Positions 48,834-58,738 are shown, counted from the first letter of the stretch. The stretch: 64,000 nucleotides of DNA from a virus (IMGVR_UViG_3300018418_000009:1-64000), one strand, 5' to 3'. Notes: generated by a model not told the origin, from the letters alone. Made by a program: numbers and translations.

Positions 48834-49248
48834 ATTAAATGGTAAAGTAGAAAAAGGTTGGGGTTATGAAGTAATTTGGGCAAGCAATGACAAATACTGT
48901 GGTAAAATGTTAGTTTTTACTAAAAAAGGAAACAAATTTAGTATGCATTTCCACAGAGAAAAAGACGAAACTTGGTTTGTTAATAACGGTAGTTTTTTAT
49001 TGAGATGGATTGATACAAAAACTGCTACATTGTTTAGTCAAACTTTAACTACAGGTAGCACATGGCATAATCCTCCACTATTACCACATCAACTAGAAGC
49101 TCTAGAAGATGGAAGTAGTATTACAGAAGTAAGTACAGCTGATAGTGTAGAAGATAACTATAGAATTATTCCTGGCGATAGTCAAGGAGAAATAACTGCA
49201 AAATTGAAAGAAATACAAGATGAACAATCCCAAGATAGTATGGAGTGA
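48823..49248 (+). CDS. Cupin-domain protein (mannose-6-P isomerase-like)
   Basis: A 141-residue cupin starting MTDRLNGKVEKGWGYEVIWA. EKGWGYEVIWA and FSMHFHREKDETWFVNNG fit the type II mannose-6-phosphate isomerase cupin with His-x-His and Glu ligands; WHNPPLLPHQLEALEDG holds the distal His. Its place between hldD and gmhB suggests a sugar-isomerase or epimerase step of the same pathway. The missing first step (sedoheptulose-7-phosphate isomerase, GmhA) belongs to a different fold, so equivalence is only a guess. It overlaps gmhB by 29 nt. Confidence 0.75.
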   Translation: MTDRLNGKVEKGWGYEVIWASNDKYCGKMLVFTKKGNKFSMHFHREKDETWFVNNGSFLLRWIDTKTATLFSQTLTTGSTWHNPPLLPHQLEALEDGSSITEVSTADSVEDNYRIIPGDSQGEITAKLKEIQDEQSQDSME

Positions 49249-49855
49249 TGACGTTGACATCGATTTTTATAAACCAGACTATATTGCACCAAAATGTGTA
49301 GTTGGTTTAGATAGAGACGGAGTTATAAATGTAGACATAGGAGACTATGTATACAAAAAAGATGACTGGAAATTTGAAGATGGAAGTTTAGATGCTATTG
49401 TAAAATTGCGTAAACTTGGTCATAAAATTGTAATCATTACAAATCAAGGTGGTATAGAAAAAGGATTATACACACAAGAAGATGTAGATAAATTACACAC
49501 TTATATGTTTGAAGAACTAGGCAAAGCAGGATGTCCTAGTATAGATGGGTTGTATTATAGTGCAAGTAGCGCAAAAAATGATATGTATGCTAAACCAAAC
49601 ACTGGTATGTTCAAGCGTTGCGAAAAAGAAGTACCTCATGTAAAATTTTCTAAGGGTTATTATGTAGGTGACAGAATTAGAGATTTAAAGGCCGCTCTAA
49701 AAATGGGTGCTAAACCTATACTTGTACGTACAGGACATGGTAAAGAAACTGAACAATTAATTAAAAAAAGATTTACATATAAAAATATTAGAAAAGCAAC
49801 AAAAGTGTTTGACAATCTAGCCGCGTTTGTGGATAGCTTAGATGATAGTAATTAA
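49220..49855 (+). CDS. gmhB: Heptose-1,7-bisphosphate phosphatase (GmhB-like, HAD family)
   Basis: A 211-residue HAD phosphatase. LDRDGVINVDIGDYV (30-44) is the nucleophile loop with DxDGVIN; IVIITNQGGIEKGLYT is motif II; KPNTGMFKRCEKE carries the motif III Lys; and YYVGDRIRDLKAALKMGA is motif IV. Length and motifs match GmhB (191 in E. coli). The four-Cys zinc site of GmhB is not conserved in the usual place, with only scattered Cys visible. A 28-residue N-terminal extension precedes the domain. It removes the 7-phosphate... more exactly the C7 phosphate of heptose-1,7-bisphosphate, between the two HldE steps. Confidence 0.85.
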   Translation: MNNPKIVWSDDVDIDFYKPDYIAPKCVVGLDRDGVINVDIGDYVYKKDDWKFEDGSLDAIVKLRKLGHKIVIITNQGGIEKGLYTQEDVDKLHTYMFEELGKAGCPSIDGLYYSASSAKNDMYAKPNTGMFKRCEKEVPHVKFSKGYYVGDRIRDLKAALKMGAKPILVRTGHGKETEQLIKKRFTYKNIRKATKVFDNLAAFVDSLDDSN

Positions 49856-50369
49856 AGACGATATTATTCCTTTAGATTTACAGGACTATTACCATACACT
49901 TGTATTTGGTAATAATAATGTTAATGCTATGTTACCACTAGTATGTAAGTATGAACCAACTGCGTATGACGGAAATATTTTACCTGTCAGTTTTGAACAT
50001 GTTTTAAAAAGCAGTACAAAACTTACAGAACATTATGGTAACTTTAGTAAAGTACCACAAATTGTGTGTGCAAATTTAGATATAAATTTAATTGATATTA
50101 TTGCGGCTAGACTTTTTATAACTGTGCCACACAAAACTAGTTTGGAACATTATGCTCCGCATACAGATCGTCCAGAAGAGCATTTAGGCTTAATTTACTA
50201 TCTAAACGACAGCGACGGAGACACTGTATTTTTTGAAAATGAAAAAATCATAGAACGTGTGTCACCTAAAAAAGGACGTATAGTATTGTTTGACGGTAAT
50301 ACTTTACATGCAGGTGGATATCCTACAGACAAGCCTAGATGTATTGTAAATTATAACATTTACGCTTGA
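49842..50369 (+). CDS. 2OG-Fe(II) oxygenase (prolyl-4-hydroxylase-like)
   Basis: A 175-residue dioxygenase. YAPHTDRPEEHLGLIYYLND carries the HxD iron ligands, GDTVFFENEKIIERVSPKKG the conserved jelly-roll turn, and RIVLFDGNTLHAGGYPTDKP the distal His, with RCIVNYNI supplying the 2-oxoglutarate Arg. It differs from the tandem TIGR02466-like pair at 41.7-43 kb. It is the last gene of the heptose operon, overlapping gmhB by 14 nt and converging on the giant virion gene with a 10-nt overlap. Substrate unknown. Confidence 0.82.
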   Translation: MIVIKDDIIPLDLQDYYHTLVFGNNNVNAMLPLVCKYEPTAYDGNILPVSFEHVLKSSTKLTEHYGNFSKVPQIVCANLDINLIDIIAARLFITVPHKTSLEHYAPHTDRPEEHLGLIYYLNDSDGDTVFFENEKIIERVSPKKGRIVLFDGNTLHAGGYPTDKPRCIVNYNIYA

Positions 50370-53300
50370 GCTTCACCCCATCTTAGAATTAAGTTAGCGC
50401 CTATGTCTGCACCAGATGTTTTATAAATGTTGATTGCAAGAACGTCTGGTCCATTCGGGAATGTACCTCTACCTCCAAGTGTAGTATTCGTAAGTTCTTT
50501 CAATTCTGCAAGACTTAAAGTTGCTCTTTCTCCTGGTTGAGATATAAATGAAAGCACAGTTTCACCTGGTTGTCCGTATGCAGGAGCACTAAATTCTAGT
50601 GTAATTGTGCCACTACCTTGTTGTAGTGTTCCTTGAGCCGCTTGGTTAAATTCAATTTGATAGTATTCTGTACCTGCAAAATCTTCCAATGAAATTTTGT
50701 TTATAACTGTACCAGCAGGCCAACTTGGATTTGAGCTGGTGCTACTTACTGCTGTGCCATTTGTGCCGCCGCTTGCTTCCCAGCTTGCTTTTGTAATAAA
50801 TGCATTTGGAGCATTATTTAAATCACTGTGTGATTGGATTGTGTAGGCATTGCTTACATTTCTTTGAATATTTCCTGTAATATTTTGTGATATAAAGAAA
50901 TAGCCATAGTTACTAGATGGACTAATATATCCACCAGTTATATAGGCACCGTTTGGAATATTGTTTCCAATAATTGTTTTACCTGTAACAATGTCTAACA
51001 AATTTGTACCAAAAGTTGTTCTATAATCAACAGCACTTACCCATATAAAACTATTACCATTGTTCGATCTGTTTTGACCTGAATCTAATACAGCTTGAAT
51101 AGTTGCCTGTGCAGTAAGGTTAGCTGTAGTTGTTGAAGCACCAGTAGTCCAAGTAATACCAGTACCTGATGCTACTTGGGCAAAGCTAGGTTGACCACCT
51201 TGTGCAAGTGTACTTAGGCCTGACCAACTAATTAGATTAGGGTTGACAGGATAGTTTTGAGGATTTAGAATTCCTTCAACAACAATCGTTCCTGGGTCTG
51301 ACGCAGTTGGTTGATCCGTAGTTATTTCCAAACTCTGTAGTAATAGTTGAGCTCTGTTAAGTAATTCTCTATCTCCCAGATCGCCTGGAATAGCATTTGA
51401 CACACTAGGTGCTAGTCTAATCATAAACGCTGTTTGTCTAGAATTTGTTACGGTTATGTTTGTTTCTGTGTAACTGAAAATATATCCACGATCTTCATCA
51501 AACCCACCGTCTGTTATAAATGCTGAACCCCAGTGTGAAATAAGAGGTGTTGTTGTATTACTTACAAGTACAACTCCAGTTCTCTCAGTATGGCTAATTG
51601 CCGCTCCAGCTGTATATGTACGTTGTGCGCCTGATTGGAAGTTTGTTAGGTTAGCTGACCTAGTACAACCGGTCAACGTATTATTAGCTGTATCTAAACC
51701 TGTATATGCTACAAGTTCATTGTCAATGTATACAGTGCCTGCTTCTGGTAAAAACTCTACACTTTCTACAGGTATTGTTGTAACTGCATCATCGATGTCT
51801 GCTGAAAGTTTTGTATTTTGTCCTTCATTCGTAATTTCGTAACGTACAGGCAAGTTACCTGAACGCATATATGCTTCTGTGTTCACGTTTGAATTTCTAA
51901 TTCTATGTGCATAAACAAAATTACCGTCTGCACCACGTACCATATAATCAATAAAACCTGCACCATACCATGAATACTCAATACCAATCATCTGCATTTT
52001 ACTTGCTACAAAATTATATCCGCTTGGACCATTGCCGTCCATTGCATCTATATTAAAGTCTCTTTGTCTAACTTTTTTATCGCTAATTAAACATATTTTT
52101 GTACCTGTAGCTGTGTTTACACCTCGATAATCTGGTGAAACAGTCATTGTTGTTTGATCTACAACACTCGTTACTACATGTGTCATACCTCTGATAACAA
52201 CTCTATCCCCAGCTTTTAACTGATCTCTAAATCTAGTGTTTGTTCCGTTAACTGTATTCTCATCAGGGTTAATAGTGCCTGTCCCTGAAACTTGTTTAGT
52301 AGCAGTACGTTGACATGCTAACAAGTTAGTGCCATCATATTCCCAATAGATTCCGTTTTGATCATCAAACACACCCGAACGCACTGTTGCACCGTGCCAT
52401 TGATAAGTAGAAACTTGTGCACCAAAACTTAATACGGCAGTTGTGTCTCCAAGTCTATTTACTGCTGAAACTTCAAATGTTCTTTCACTAATTATATCAT
52501 TAACGGTATACGTTCCGTTATAGCCTACAGTTTCTATTCCAATTAGTTGTACTTTAGCACCAATTTGTAAACCGTGGTCGTTATCGTCACAAGTTATAGT
52601 GATTGTTGAACCTACTTCAACTCCGTCTGATGTACAAGAACGTAAATCATAACTTGGAGCAAATAGGGCACCAGTAGTATACATAATACCTTTACCTGAT
52701 TGGTAACGAATATACTTTTTACTCTGACGTATTGCTTGAGCACCATGTTGTGGACCGCCTGTACCTAGCTGTACACCACCGTCAAATGGTCTGTGTACAA
52801 AGAAAGAATCTGGTCTAGGATAAACTGTTCCTGTAATTTCATCATTTGAAGTATCTATTGAGCCTGCCGCTCTTGCTGTGTAAGTTAATGTTGTTGCACT
52901 AGGAACACTTGTAATTAGGAATGATCCTGCGCCTAAATTATGATTATTTGACCCGTCATCACTACCTACTGTAGTGATAAATGTATCTCCAGGCACAAGC
53001 CCGTGTGCAGTTGTAAATGTAATTAACAATGTTGCCAATGCACTAAAACTAATTTGTAATGTAGTTTGTAATTGTGCATCTGTTTGTGTATCAATTGTAA
53101 ATGTTGAATACAGAGATAAATCATCGCCTGCATATGCCGCTCCGCTATAGGTATATGTTAACACTGCTCCAGCACTATCTACTGTTTGAACTGTTAACAG
53201 AATGTCATTTACAGATGTTGTTCCGCCTAAATTGCCGCCGTCTAAACGTATTTTGTTACCAGGTGCATAGTTACCGCCAGATGCATTTAATGATACTGTA

Positions 53301-56300
53301 TATGTTCCTACGCTCGATGCCGCATTTGTTCCGTCTCTGACTACATCAAAACTTGCACCGTTACCTGTTGAACCAGCAACGTTTGCAACAACATTAGCAA
53401 AACTTGCTACATCTGTACTTGCACTTCCAGAATCTGTAACTGCTGTAATATCTCCTGTTGCACCTACTGTAGAAATTGTAATTGTAAGATCGTTAGTTGG
53501 TGTCGCACCAGCTAATTGGTTACCTGGTACAGTAAATGTTTGTCCTGCAAAATATTCTTGTCCGCCTTGTGCAACGGTTGTAGTGTAGGCACCACCTGAA
53601 AGTGCTACATTGAATGTTGCACCGTTACCTATCAAAGCAGTACCAGACTGATTATCTGCACTACCTACATTAGCCGCAGTACCTGCTATGCTTGCAGTCA
53701 ACACTGCACCACTTCCATCAACTGTATCTATAGTAATTGTTGCGTCATTTGCCGGTGATGTGCCGCCTAAATCAGTACCAACAATAGTAACAGTATCAAG
53801 AGCCGCATAGTTTGCACCTCCATTACTTACTCCAACTGTATATGTAGTTCCTGTTCTAGTAACATCAAATGCACCAGCTGTACCACTACCGGTTGTTGTT
53901 CCTGCTAGTGCTGGATAAGTTACATTTCCGTCTGGCGCTGTTCCGCTTACAGTAAACGTTGTGATTCCGCCATCGCTATCTACTCCAGTCACTCTGATAA
54001 TACAATCGTTTGTGCCGTCAACACCTCCACTAAACTGTGTTCCAGGTATTTTAAGTCTATCTTCTACTGTGTAATTTGTTGTAGCTTTTAATGATGTTCC
54101 GCTGGTACTAACTGTTAGTATAGGTCCAGCAACAAGTGTACTGTCATTGTCAACATCTGTTATAGTTAATGTTAAATCATTGGCAGGGCTTGCGCCGCCT
54201 AATTGGTCTCCAGGAATAACAATAGTTTGATTAGGACCATAGTCACTACCACCTTGATCAATAACTACACTATAAGTTTCTGCTAAATTGTTTACAGTTA
54301 CATTAAATGATGCACCGCTACCAATTAAGTTTGTATGGTTTGTAATATTAGAAAAAGATGATGTATTGACTGCTGTGCCTGACTCAGTATAAGTTAAAAT
54401 CTCACCACCAGTATCAACAGTATTAATTGTAATTGTTAAATCGTTAACTCCATCAACACCGCCTAATTGGCTTCCTAAAACAGTTATTGTATCACTTGCC
54501 GCAAAACCTGTACCTTGTTGACTAAATGTTGCACTGTAACCTGTGCCATTTGTATTAACATTTATTTGCGCTCCAATACCTGAGTTGTTAGTACTGTAAG
54601 TAACACCTGTATATGTATTTTGAGCATTCGCCGCTACACCAGCTATATTTACACCTGTTGGATATCCTTCACTATCTACACTTGTAACACTAATTTGTGC
54701 ATCATTATTAGGAGTACTACCTCCAAGCTCTGTACCTGCAATTTTAATTATGTCGTTTATCGCATAACCTGTTACTCCAATAGTTTGTGGATCTACAGTA
54801 ACAGAATAAACATTGTTAGTTTGAGTTATATTAAATATTGCTCCTGTTCCTGCGCCGCCTGTTGAAGTTCCTGTAACATTATTATATACAGGATCAGAAA
54901 GTGTGGCTGTAAATACATTGTTTGTATAGGTTATATCAAATATTCCACCTTGTCCATTACCATGATTATAATTTCCTGTAATGTTTGCAAAGTTACCAGT
55001 TCCGTTAAATGCACTACCAGAGATTGTAGCTGTTAAAATCTCTCCTCCAGTATCAACACTATCTACTGTAATTTGTGCATCGTTTGTAGGAGTAATACCT
55101 CCTAAAAATTCACCTTGAATTTCTAATACATCGTCTACTTCATAGTTTTGTCCGCTGTTAGCAATAGCTTGTATAGTATAAGTACCGCCGGATCTGCTAA
55201 TATCAAAGGTTGCTCCAAAACCTAAACTTACAACATTAGTACCTTCTATTGCTGTGTATGTAACCAAGTTGCCTGAAAAGTCACTTGTTATCCCTGTGTT
55301 AAAATTAATTGTGTTTCCAACAACAGTGTTAACAAGCATTGCTTGACCATCACCTCTATCTGCCGCTAGATTTTGTACAACTCCTGCTGTATCTTGAACT
55401 GTGATAGCTGTTTCACCTTCGTTAAAATCTGCTGTAACTACAGGTGTAGTAACAACACCACCAGTTCCTACTCTACCAGTTATCTGTGTACCTAGTGGAA
55501 TACCGGTATCGGCTGTTACCGGAGCACCTGTTTCTGGTGCACCTCCACTAACAACAGTAAATGGAATAACATCTTCACCTGACGGAACAATAAGGGCCGG
55601 AGCAACAACTCCGTTAGAACCTTGGCTTGTAACACTAAACGTAGGTACACCAATATCTGCACCTGTATAAAAACCTGCTTTTCTTAACTGCGTAGATTCA
55701 GATTGTAAACTATCACCGTCTGTAGTACCAACTTTTGCTTTTGCATAAAAAGTAAAACTAATTGAGTTAGGCACTGTTGTGATAATGAATGCACCTTCAG
55801 CTCTACTATATCCAAATGTTTGTGGATTTAATCCTTTTAATGTTATAGCATCACCTTCTACTAAGCCGTGAGCGCCAAGTGTAGTAACCGTAATTAGTGA
55901 AGAACCTACATCATTTGTTCCTGAACTTGCATCTGTTATAACTTGACTAACGTCAGTTTCTGTTCCCGGAACTTCGTACACAGATGGATAGCCTCTCATA
56001 GTTGCGATAGCACTCCATTTAGTTGGCTGTAAACCATACTCGAAGTCAGCATCAAGCATTGATAACGGTTCTGCTGTTCTGTTTCTTTCAATAGCATCAG
56101 TACCAAACTCATAAGGTCTAATTACAAGCTCATCATTGTCGACAAAAATTTGTAATTTATTTGTACTTAAACTTGTACTGGTACTTGTGTTAAAAAATAC
56201 TTTTGTAATTGCATCTGCTGTATCTAAAAAAGCTGGAAAGTCTGGATCTGTTTCGTAAACTACTCCGTTACTAGATGTAAATGTTGTAAGTTCAGTTACG

Positions 56301-57772
56301 CCACCTGTATTAGCGTCATTAAATGAATAGATTACTTTGTTTTCTACAGTGTCAGTTATAAGCAAAATATCACTACTGTCGTAGTTGCCTATAAACTTAA
56401 CATAACCTGCACCCGTATCTTCAAAAGTAGGTAATGCAGTAAGTCCGCCGGCAATAACATCTAAAACAATACTGTTGAGTGTGTCTATTCTATTATCTAA
56501 TGCACTTTCAGCATCGTCTCCTGAAACAGTTTGAACTGTTCCTGTTTGTTCAGCTGGATATGCTTGTTTGTCCCATATGTATTCTTTTATAACAAATTTA
56601 ATCCAAGCGTGTGTATCTAGTTCAGGATAACGTGTGCCGTCAACCTGTGCTACTGTACCTTCCCAATATTTTCCTGCATAGTCATAAGTTTTACTGTTTC
56701 CGCCATAGCGTAAGTCAAACAAATAAGCTGACAAAATAAAGTTAACATCTCGTTCACACTTAGATTGGTTATATGTGTAATCTTTGAAAGCATTATCTGT
56801 AGCAATAATTGTTGCTAAGTTATTGTCAATATCTGTTGCGGCCGCTTGGCCACCTGCAGACTCTCCAGTAATATCTGGAGCAACATCACCTGGTAAAGAT
56901 GCTACAGTACCATTCGAAGTTACTACCTGAACATCATCAACTCTTGCTTGTGCATAGTTACCTTCAGCTGTACTTGCATTGACTCCAGTGCCATTTTGTG
57001 TAAGACTGTTACCTTCAGATACTGTAACAGTATCACCTTCTATTACCTGTTTGATAACTACACCTAGTCTAGAAAGTCCTTCGCCTAATAGTGTTCTGTT
57101 TGCAGATGGCGTATTAACAAATATATAAGTCGCGATTGCATTTGACAAAATATTAGATTGATGTACTAAATCAAATTGTACACAATCAATTAAAAGTCCA
57201 ATATCTGTAGAAAAATTTGTATCTGTAGTAATTGCATTTCCCGGAGTATCTGTATCTATGTATGCTTTTACTTCTTCAATTAAGAATGCTCTGTTATTTG
57301 TAATTCTAGTTTTTGCATATCCTAAATTTACTGTGATTCCTGCTGGATCTGTAATATTAAGTGTTGGAGACGTGCCTCCATCTGAAATAGAATTTATGTT
57401 TGTAATTGTAGTTTCTATATTAGTTTGAAAAGTTCCAGTCACATTTGATAATGCACTTAAACTTGTTTTAATTCTGTCTAAAGTTCTTTGTCTAAGTAAT
57501 TTTGTTGTATCGGGTTTTCTTGATTCAACTTCCCCGTACAATCTTTGTGCGGCATTTCCAAAAAACATGTCAAACTTGATACCATTAATAATATCTACAA
57601 GTTCTAATGCATATGTATCTGCATCTGTAATTCTGTTTAAAATAAATGCTGAAGTTTCTGCAACTAAAAAACTTTTGTTGTTGTTTAAAAGAGCATAACC
57701 ATTAGGATATAAATTTTCTGTGTACCCTATTCCAGGTTTAAATTTATAGTTATTAATCTTTCTCTTCGCCAT
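50360..57772 (-). CDS. Giant repetitive virion structural protein
   Basis: A 2470-residue protein, the largest gene here. The N-terminal ~450 residues (MAKRKINNYKFKPGIGYTEN, ITNNRAFLIEEVKAYIDTD, CERDVNFILSAYLFDLRYGG) match large cyanophage structural proteins. Residues ~850-1555 hold eight tandem ~88-residue beta modules with consensus Y...dxixIxGxxLGGxxPxNDxxITVxxVDxxG. The C-terminal third (QSKKYIRYQSGKGIMYTTGA, YSWYGAGFIDYMVRGADG, RYEITNEG) resembles cyanophage baseplate/fibre components. No lyase motif is visible. It is probably a tail fibre or baseplate-attached adhesin that reaches the host surface. It lies 3 nt after the 307-residue virion gene in one late operon. Confidence 0.85.
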   Translation of the reverse strand: MAKRKINNYKFKPGIGYTENLYPNGYALLNNNKSFLVAETSAFILNRITDADTYALELVDIINGIKFDMFFGNAAQRLYGEVESRKPDTTKLLRQRTLDRIKTSLSALSNVTGTFQTNIETTITNINSISDGGTSPTLNITDPAGITVNLGYAKTRITNNRAFLIEEVKAYIDTDTPGNAITTDTNFSTDIGLLIDCVQFDLVHQSNILSNAIATYIFVNTPSANRTLLGEGLSRLGVVIKQVIEGDTVTVSEGNSLTQNGTGVNASTAEGNYAQARVDDVQVVTSNGTVASLPGDVAPDITGESAGGQAAATDIDNNLATIIATDNAFKDYTYNQSKCERDVNFILSAYLFDLRYGGNSKTYDYAGKYWEGTVAQVDGTRYPELDTHAWIKFVIKEYIWDKQAYPAEQTGTVQTVSGDDAESALDNRIDTLNSIVLDVIAGGLTALPTFEDTGAGYVKFIGNYDSSDILLITDTVENKVIYSFNDANTGGVTELTTFTSSNGVVYETDPDFPAFLDTADAITKVFFNTSTSTSLSTNKLQIFVDNDELVIRPYEFGTDAIERNRTAEPLSMLDADFEYGLQPTKWSAIATMRGYPSVYEVPGTETDVSQVITDASSGTNDVGSSLITVTTLGAHGLVEGDAITLKGLNPQTFGYSRAEGAFIITTVPNSISFTFYAKAKVGTTDGDSLQSESTQLRKAGFYTGADIGVPTFSVTSQGSNGVVAPALIVPSGEDVIPFTVVSGGAPETGAPVTADTGIPLGTQITGRVGTGGVVTTPVVTADFNEGETAITVQDTAGVVQNLAADRGDGQAMLVNTVVGNTINFNTGITSDFSGNLVTYTAIEGTNVVSLGFGATFDISRSGGTYTIQAIANSGQNYEVDDVLEIQGEFLGGITPTNDAQITVDSVDTGGEILTATISGSAFNGTGNFANITGNYNHGNGQGGIFDITYTNNVFTATLSDPVYNNVTGTSTGGAGTGAIFNITQTNNVYSVTVDPQTIGVTGYAINDIIKIAGTELGGSTPNNDAQISVTSVDSEGYPTGVNIAGVAANAQNTYTGVTYSTNNSGIGAQINVNTNGTGYSATFSQQGTGFAASDTITVLGSQLGGVDGVNDLTITINTVDTGGEILTYTESGTAVNTSSFSNITNHTNLIGSGASFNVTVNNLAETYSVVIDQGGSDYGPNQTIVIPGDQLGGASPANDLTLTITDVDNDSTLVAGPILTVSTSGTSLKATTNYTVEDRLKIPGTQFSGGVDGTNDCIIRVTGVDSDGGITTFTVSGTAPDGNVTYPALAGTTTGSGTAGAFDVTRTGTTYTVGVSNGGANYAALDTVTIVGTDLGGTSPANDATITIDTVDGSGAVLTASIAGTAANVGSADNQSGTALIGNGATFNVALSGGAYTTTVAQGGQEYFAGQTFTVPGNQLAGATPTNDLTITISTVGATGDITAVTDSGSASTDVASFANVVANVAGSTGNGASFDVVRDGTNAASSVGTYTVSLNASGGNYAPGNKIRLDGGNLGGTTSVNDILLTVQTVDSAGAVLTYTYSGAAYAGDDLSLYSTFTIDTQTDAQLQTTLQISFSALATLLITFTTAHGLVPGDTFITTVGSDDGSNNHNLGAGSFLITSVPSATTLTYTARAAGSIDTSNDEITGTVYPRPDSFFVHRPFDGGVQLGTGGPQHGAQAIRQSKKYIRYQSGKGIMYTTGALFAPSYDLRSCTSDGVEVGSTITITCDDNDHGLQIGAKVQLIGIETVGYNGTYTVNDIISERTFEVSAVNRLGDTTAVLSFGAQVSTYQWHGATVRSGVFDDQNGIYWEYDGTNLLACQRTATKQVSGTGTINPDENTVNGTNTRFRDQLKAGDRVVIRGMTHVVTSVVDQTTMTVSPDYRGVNTATGTKICLISDKKVRQRDFNIDAMDGNGPSGYNFVASKMQMIGIEYSWYGAGFIDYMVRGADGNFVYAHRIRNSNVNTEAYMRSGNLPVRYEITNEGQNTKLSADIDDAVTTIPVESVEFLPEAGTVYIDNELVAYTGLDTANNTLTGCTRSANLTNFQSGAQRTYTAGAAISHTERTGVVLVSNTTTPLISHWGSAFITDGGFDEDRGYIFSYTETNITVTNSRQTAFMIRLAPSVSNAIPGDLGDRELLNRAQLLLQSLEITTDQPTASDPGTIVVEGILNPQNYPVNPNLISWSGLSTLAQGGQPSFAQVASGTGITWTTGASTTTANLTAQATIQAVLDSGQNRSNNGNSFIWVSAVDYRTTFGTNLLDIVTGKTIIGNNIPNGAYITGGYISPSSNYGYFFISQNITGNIQRNVSNAYTIQSHSDLNNAPNAFITKASWEASGGTNGTAVSSTSSNPSWPAGTVINKISLEDFAGTEYYQIEFNQAAQGTLQQGSGTITLEFSAPAYGQPGETVLSFISQPGERATLSLAELKELTNTTLGGRGTFPNGPDVLAINIYKTSGADIGANLILRWGEAQA
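53110..55215 (-). repeat. Eight tandem beta modules in the giant virion protein
   Basis: Codes for residues ~850-1555. Recognisable anchors, in protein order, are GEFLGGITPTNDAQI, GTELGGSTPNNDAQI, GSQLGGVDGVNDLTI, GDQLGGASPANDLTL, GTQFSGGVDGTNDCII, GTDLGGTSPANDATI, GNQLAGATPTNDLTI and GGNLGGTTSVNDILL. Copies diverge in sequence but keep phase, with the fifth carrying a 1-residue insertion. Confidence 0.85.
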
Positions 57773-57775
57773 TAA

Positions 57776-58699
57776 TTATACCCCAAGTGCAATCGCTAAT
57801 GCTGTAGCTGTGTTATCTGTATATATCTTATTACTTATGCCATTTGCAGTAGTAGGTTGTGTGTTTACTGAACCAGTTGTAAATACTGCTGAGCTCGGCG
57901 TTGTAACTCCTATAGTGGTGTTGTTTATAGATGTATCTTTAACAGGCAATGTTGTACCATCTTCTTCTACTACACCTATTAATCCGTTGTTGACAATAAT
58001 ATCAATTTTATTGCCAGCATCTAAAACAATATTTGTTTGTGAATTAATTTCTGCAACACCTCTACCATCGATAATCAAACTATCACCGGTTAACTTACCT
58101 TCAACTTTAAAGTCTCCAGAAACAGTACCATTACCTGAGACTGTAAGCTCACTTGCTGTTAAATTTTGTAGAGTAGTTGTACCAGTTGCAGTTAGGTTTG
58201 CAAAAGTAGCATCTAGTGCCGCAGGATCAGTTACAGTTATAACACCAAACGGATTACCATCTGCATCACCATATCTTAATGTATCAGGTGCATCACCTGG
58301 AACTTGGAAAACAAACTTACCAGATGTTTTACCTTGAGCATCTGCTCCATTCGTTATAGATCCATCATCAGCAGTATGTTCAATTCCTGTGCTATATAAA
58401 ACATTACCTGTTGTTAAAATGTTCCAAGTACCTGTTGTGATAGATAAAGTAAACGAATAACTTGTTCCTCTTGTAAGTGTAATTTCGGGATTATCTCCTG
58501 CACCTACAGTAAAGTCATTACTTGTAAATCTAAAATTTCCACCCGTTGTAGTTACACTATAATCACCAGAAGCGCCGCCACCGCCGCCGGCTCCTGCCGC
58601 ATTAATACTTGTTGCAGTTATGTTTCCGTTTGCATCAACAGAAAATCCAGGACTTTTAAATCCAAACTCTGATTCAAACTGACGATTATCAACTGCCAT
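57776..58699 (-). CDS. Virion structural protein with cupredoxin-like module
   Basis: A 307-residue beta-rich protein starting MAVDNRQFESEFGFKSPGFS. A Gly-rich hinge (AAGAGGGGGASG) leads to ITLTRGTSYSFTLSI and SGKFVFQVPGDAPDTLRYGD, the layout of cupredoxin-like domains in phage fibres, but the copper ligands (Cys/His) are absent. Residues 170-260 look like a trimeric fibre segment (NLTASELTVSGNGTVSGDFK; INSQTNIVLDAGNKIDI). GGAGAAG precedes the ATG after a GATAAATA late box. The giant protein gene follows 3 nt later, so the two probably form one tail fibre or baseplate assembly. Confidence 0.75.
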   Translation of the reverse strand: MAVDNRQFESEFGFKSPGFSVDANGNITATSINAAGAGGGGGASGDYSVTTTGGNFRFTSNDFTVGAGDNPEITLTRGTSYSFTLSITTGTWNILTTGNVLYSTGIEHTADDGSITNGADAQGKTSGKFVFQVPGDAPDTLRYGDADGNPFGVITVTDPAALDATFANLTATGTTTLQNLTASELTVSGNGTVSGDFKVEGKLTGDSLIIDGRGVAEINSQTNIVLDAGNKIDIIVNNGLIGVVEEDGTTLPVKDTSINNTTIGVTTPSSAVFTTGSVNTQPTTANGISNKIYTDNTATALAIALGV

Positions 58700-58720
58700 T
58701 AATTCTTCTCCAATATAATA

Positions 58721-58728
58721 TATTTATC
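58721..58728 (-). promoter_or_regulatory. T4-type late promoter motif (GATAAATA)
   Basis: GATAAATA on the minus strand, 21 nt before the ATG at 58699, with GGAGAAG in the leader. It would drive the 307-residue and giant virion genes. Confidence 0.7.
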
Positions 58729-58738
58729 CGTATACAGT

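Noticed and set aside
53101-55670. Regular repeats suggestive of a CRISPR or DNA satellite
   Set aside because: The periodicity is at protein level (about 88 residues) within one open frame; DNA copies are diverged and lack identical repeats with unique spacers.
55401-58337. Plus-strand frames at 55401-55670 and 57810-58337
   Set aside because: Low-complexity shadows of repetitive minus-strand virion genes, with no start context or neighbours.
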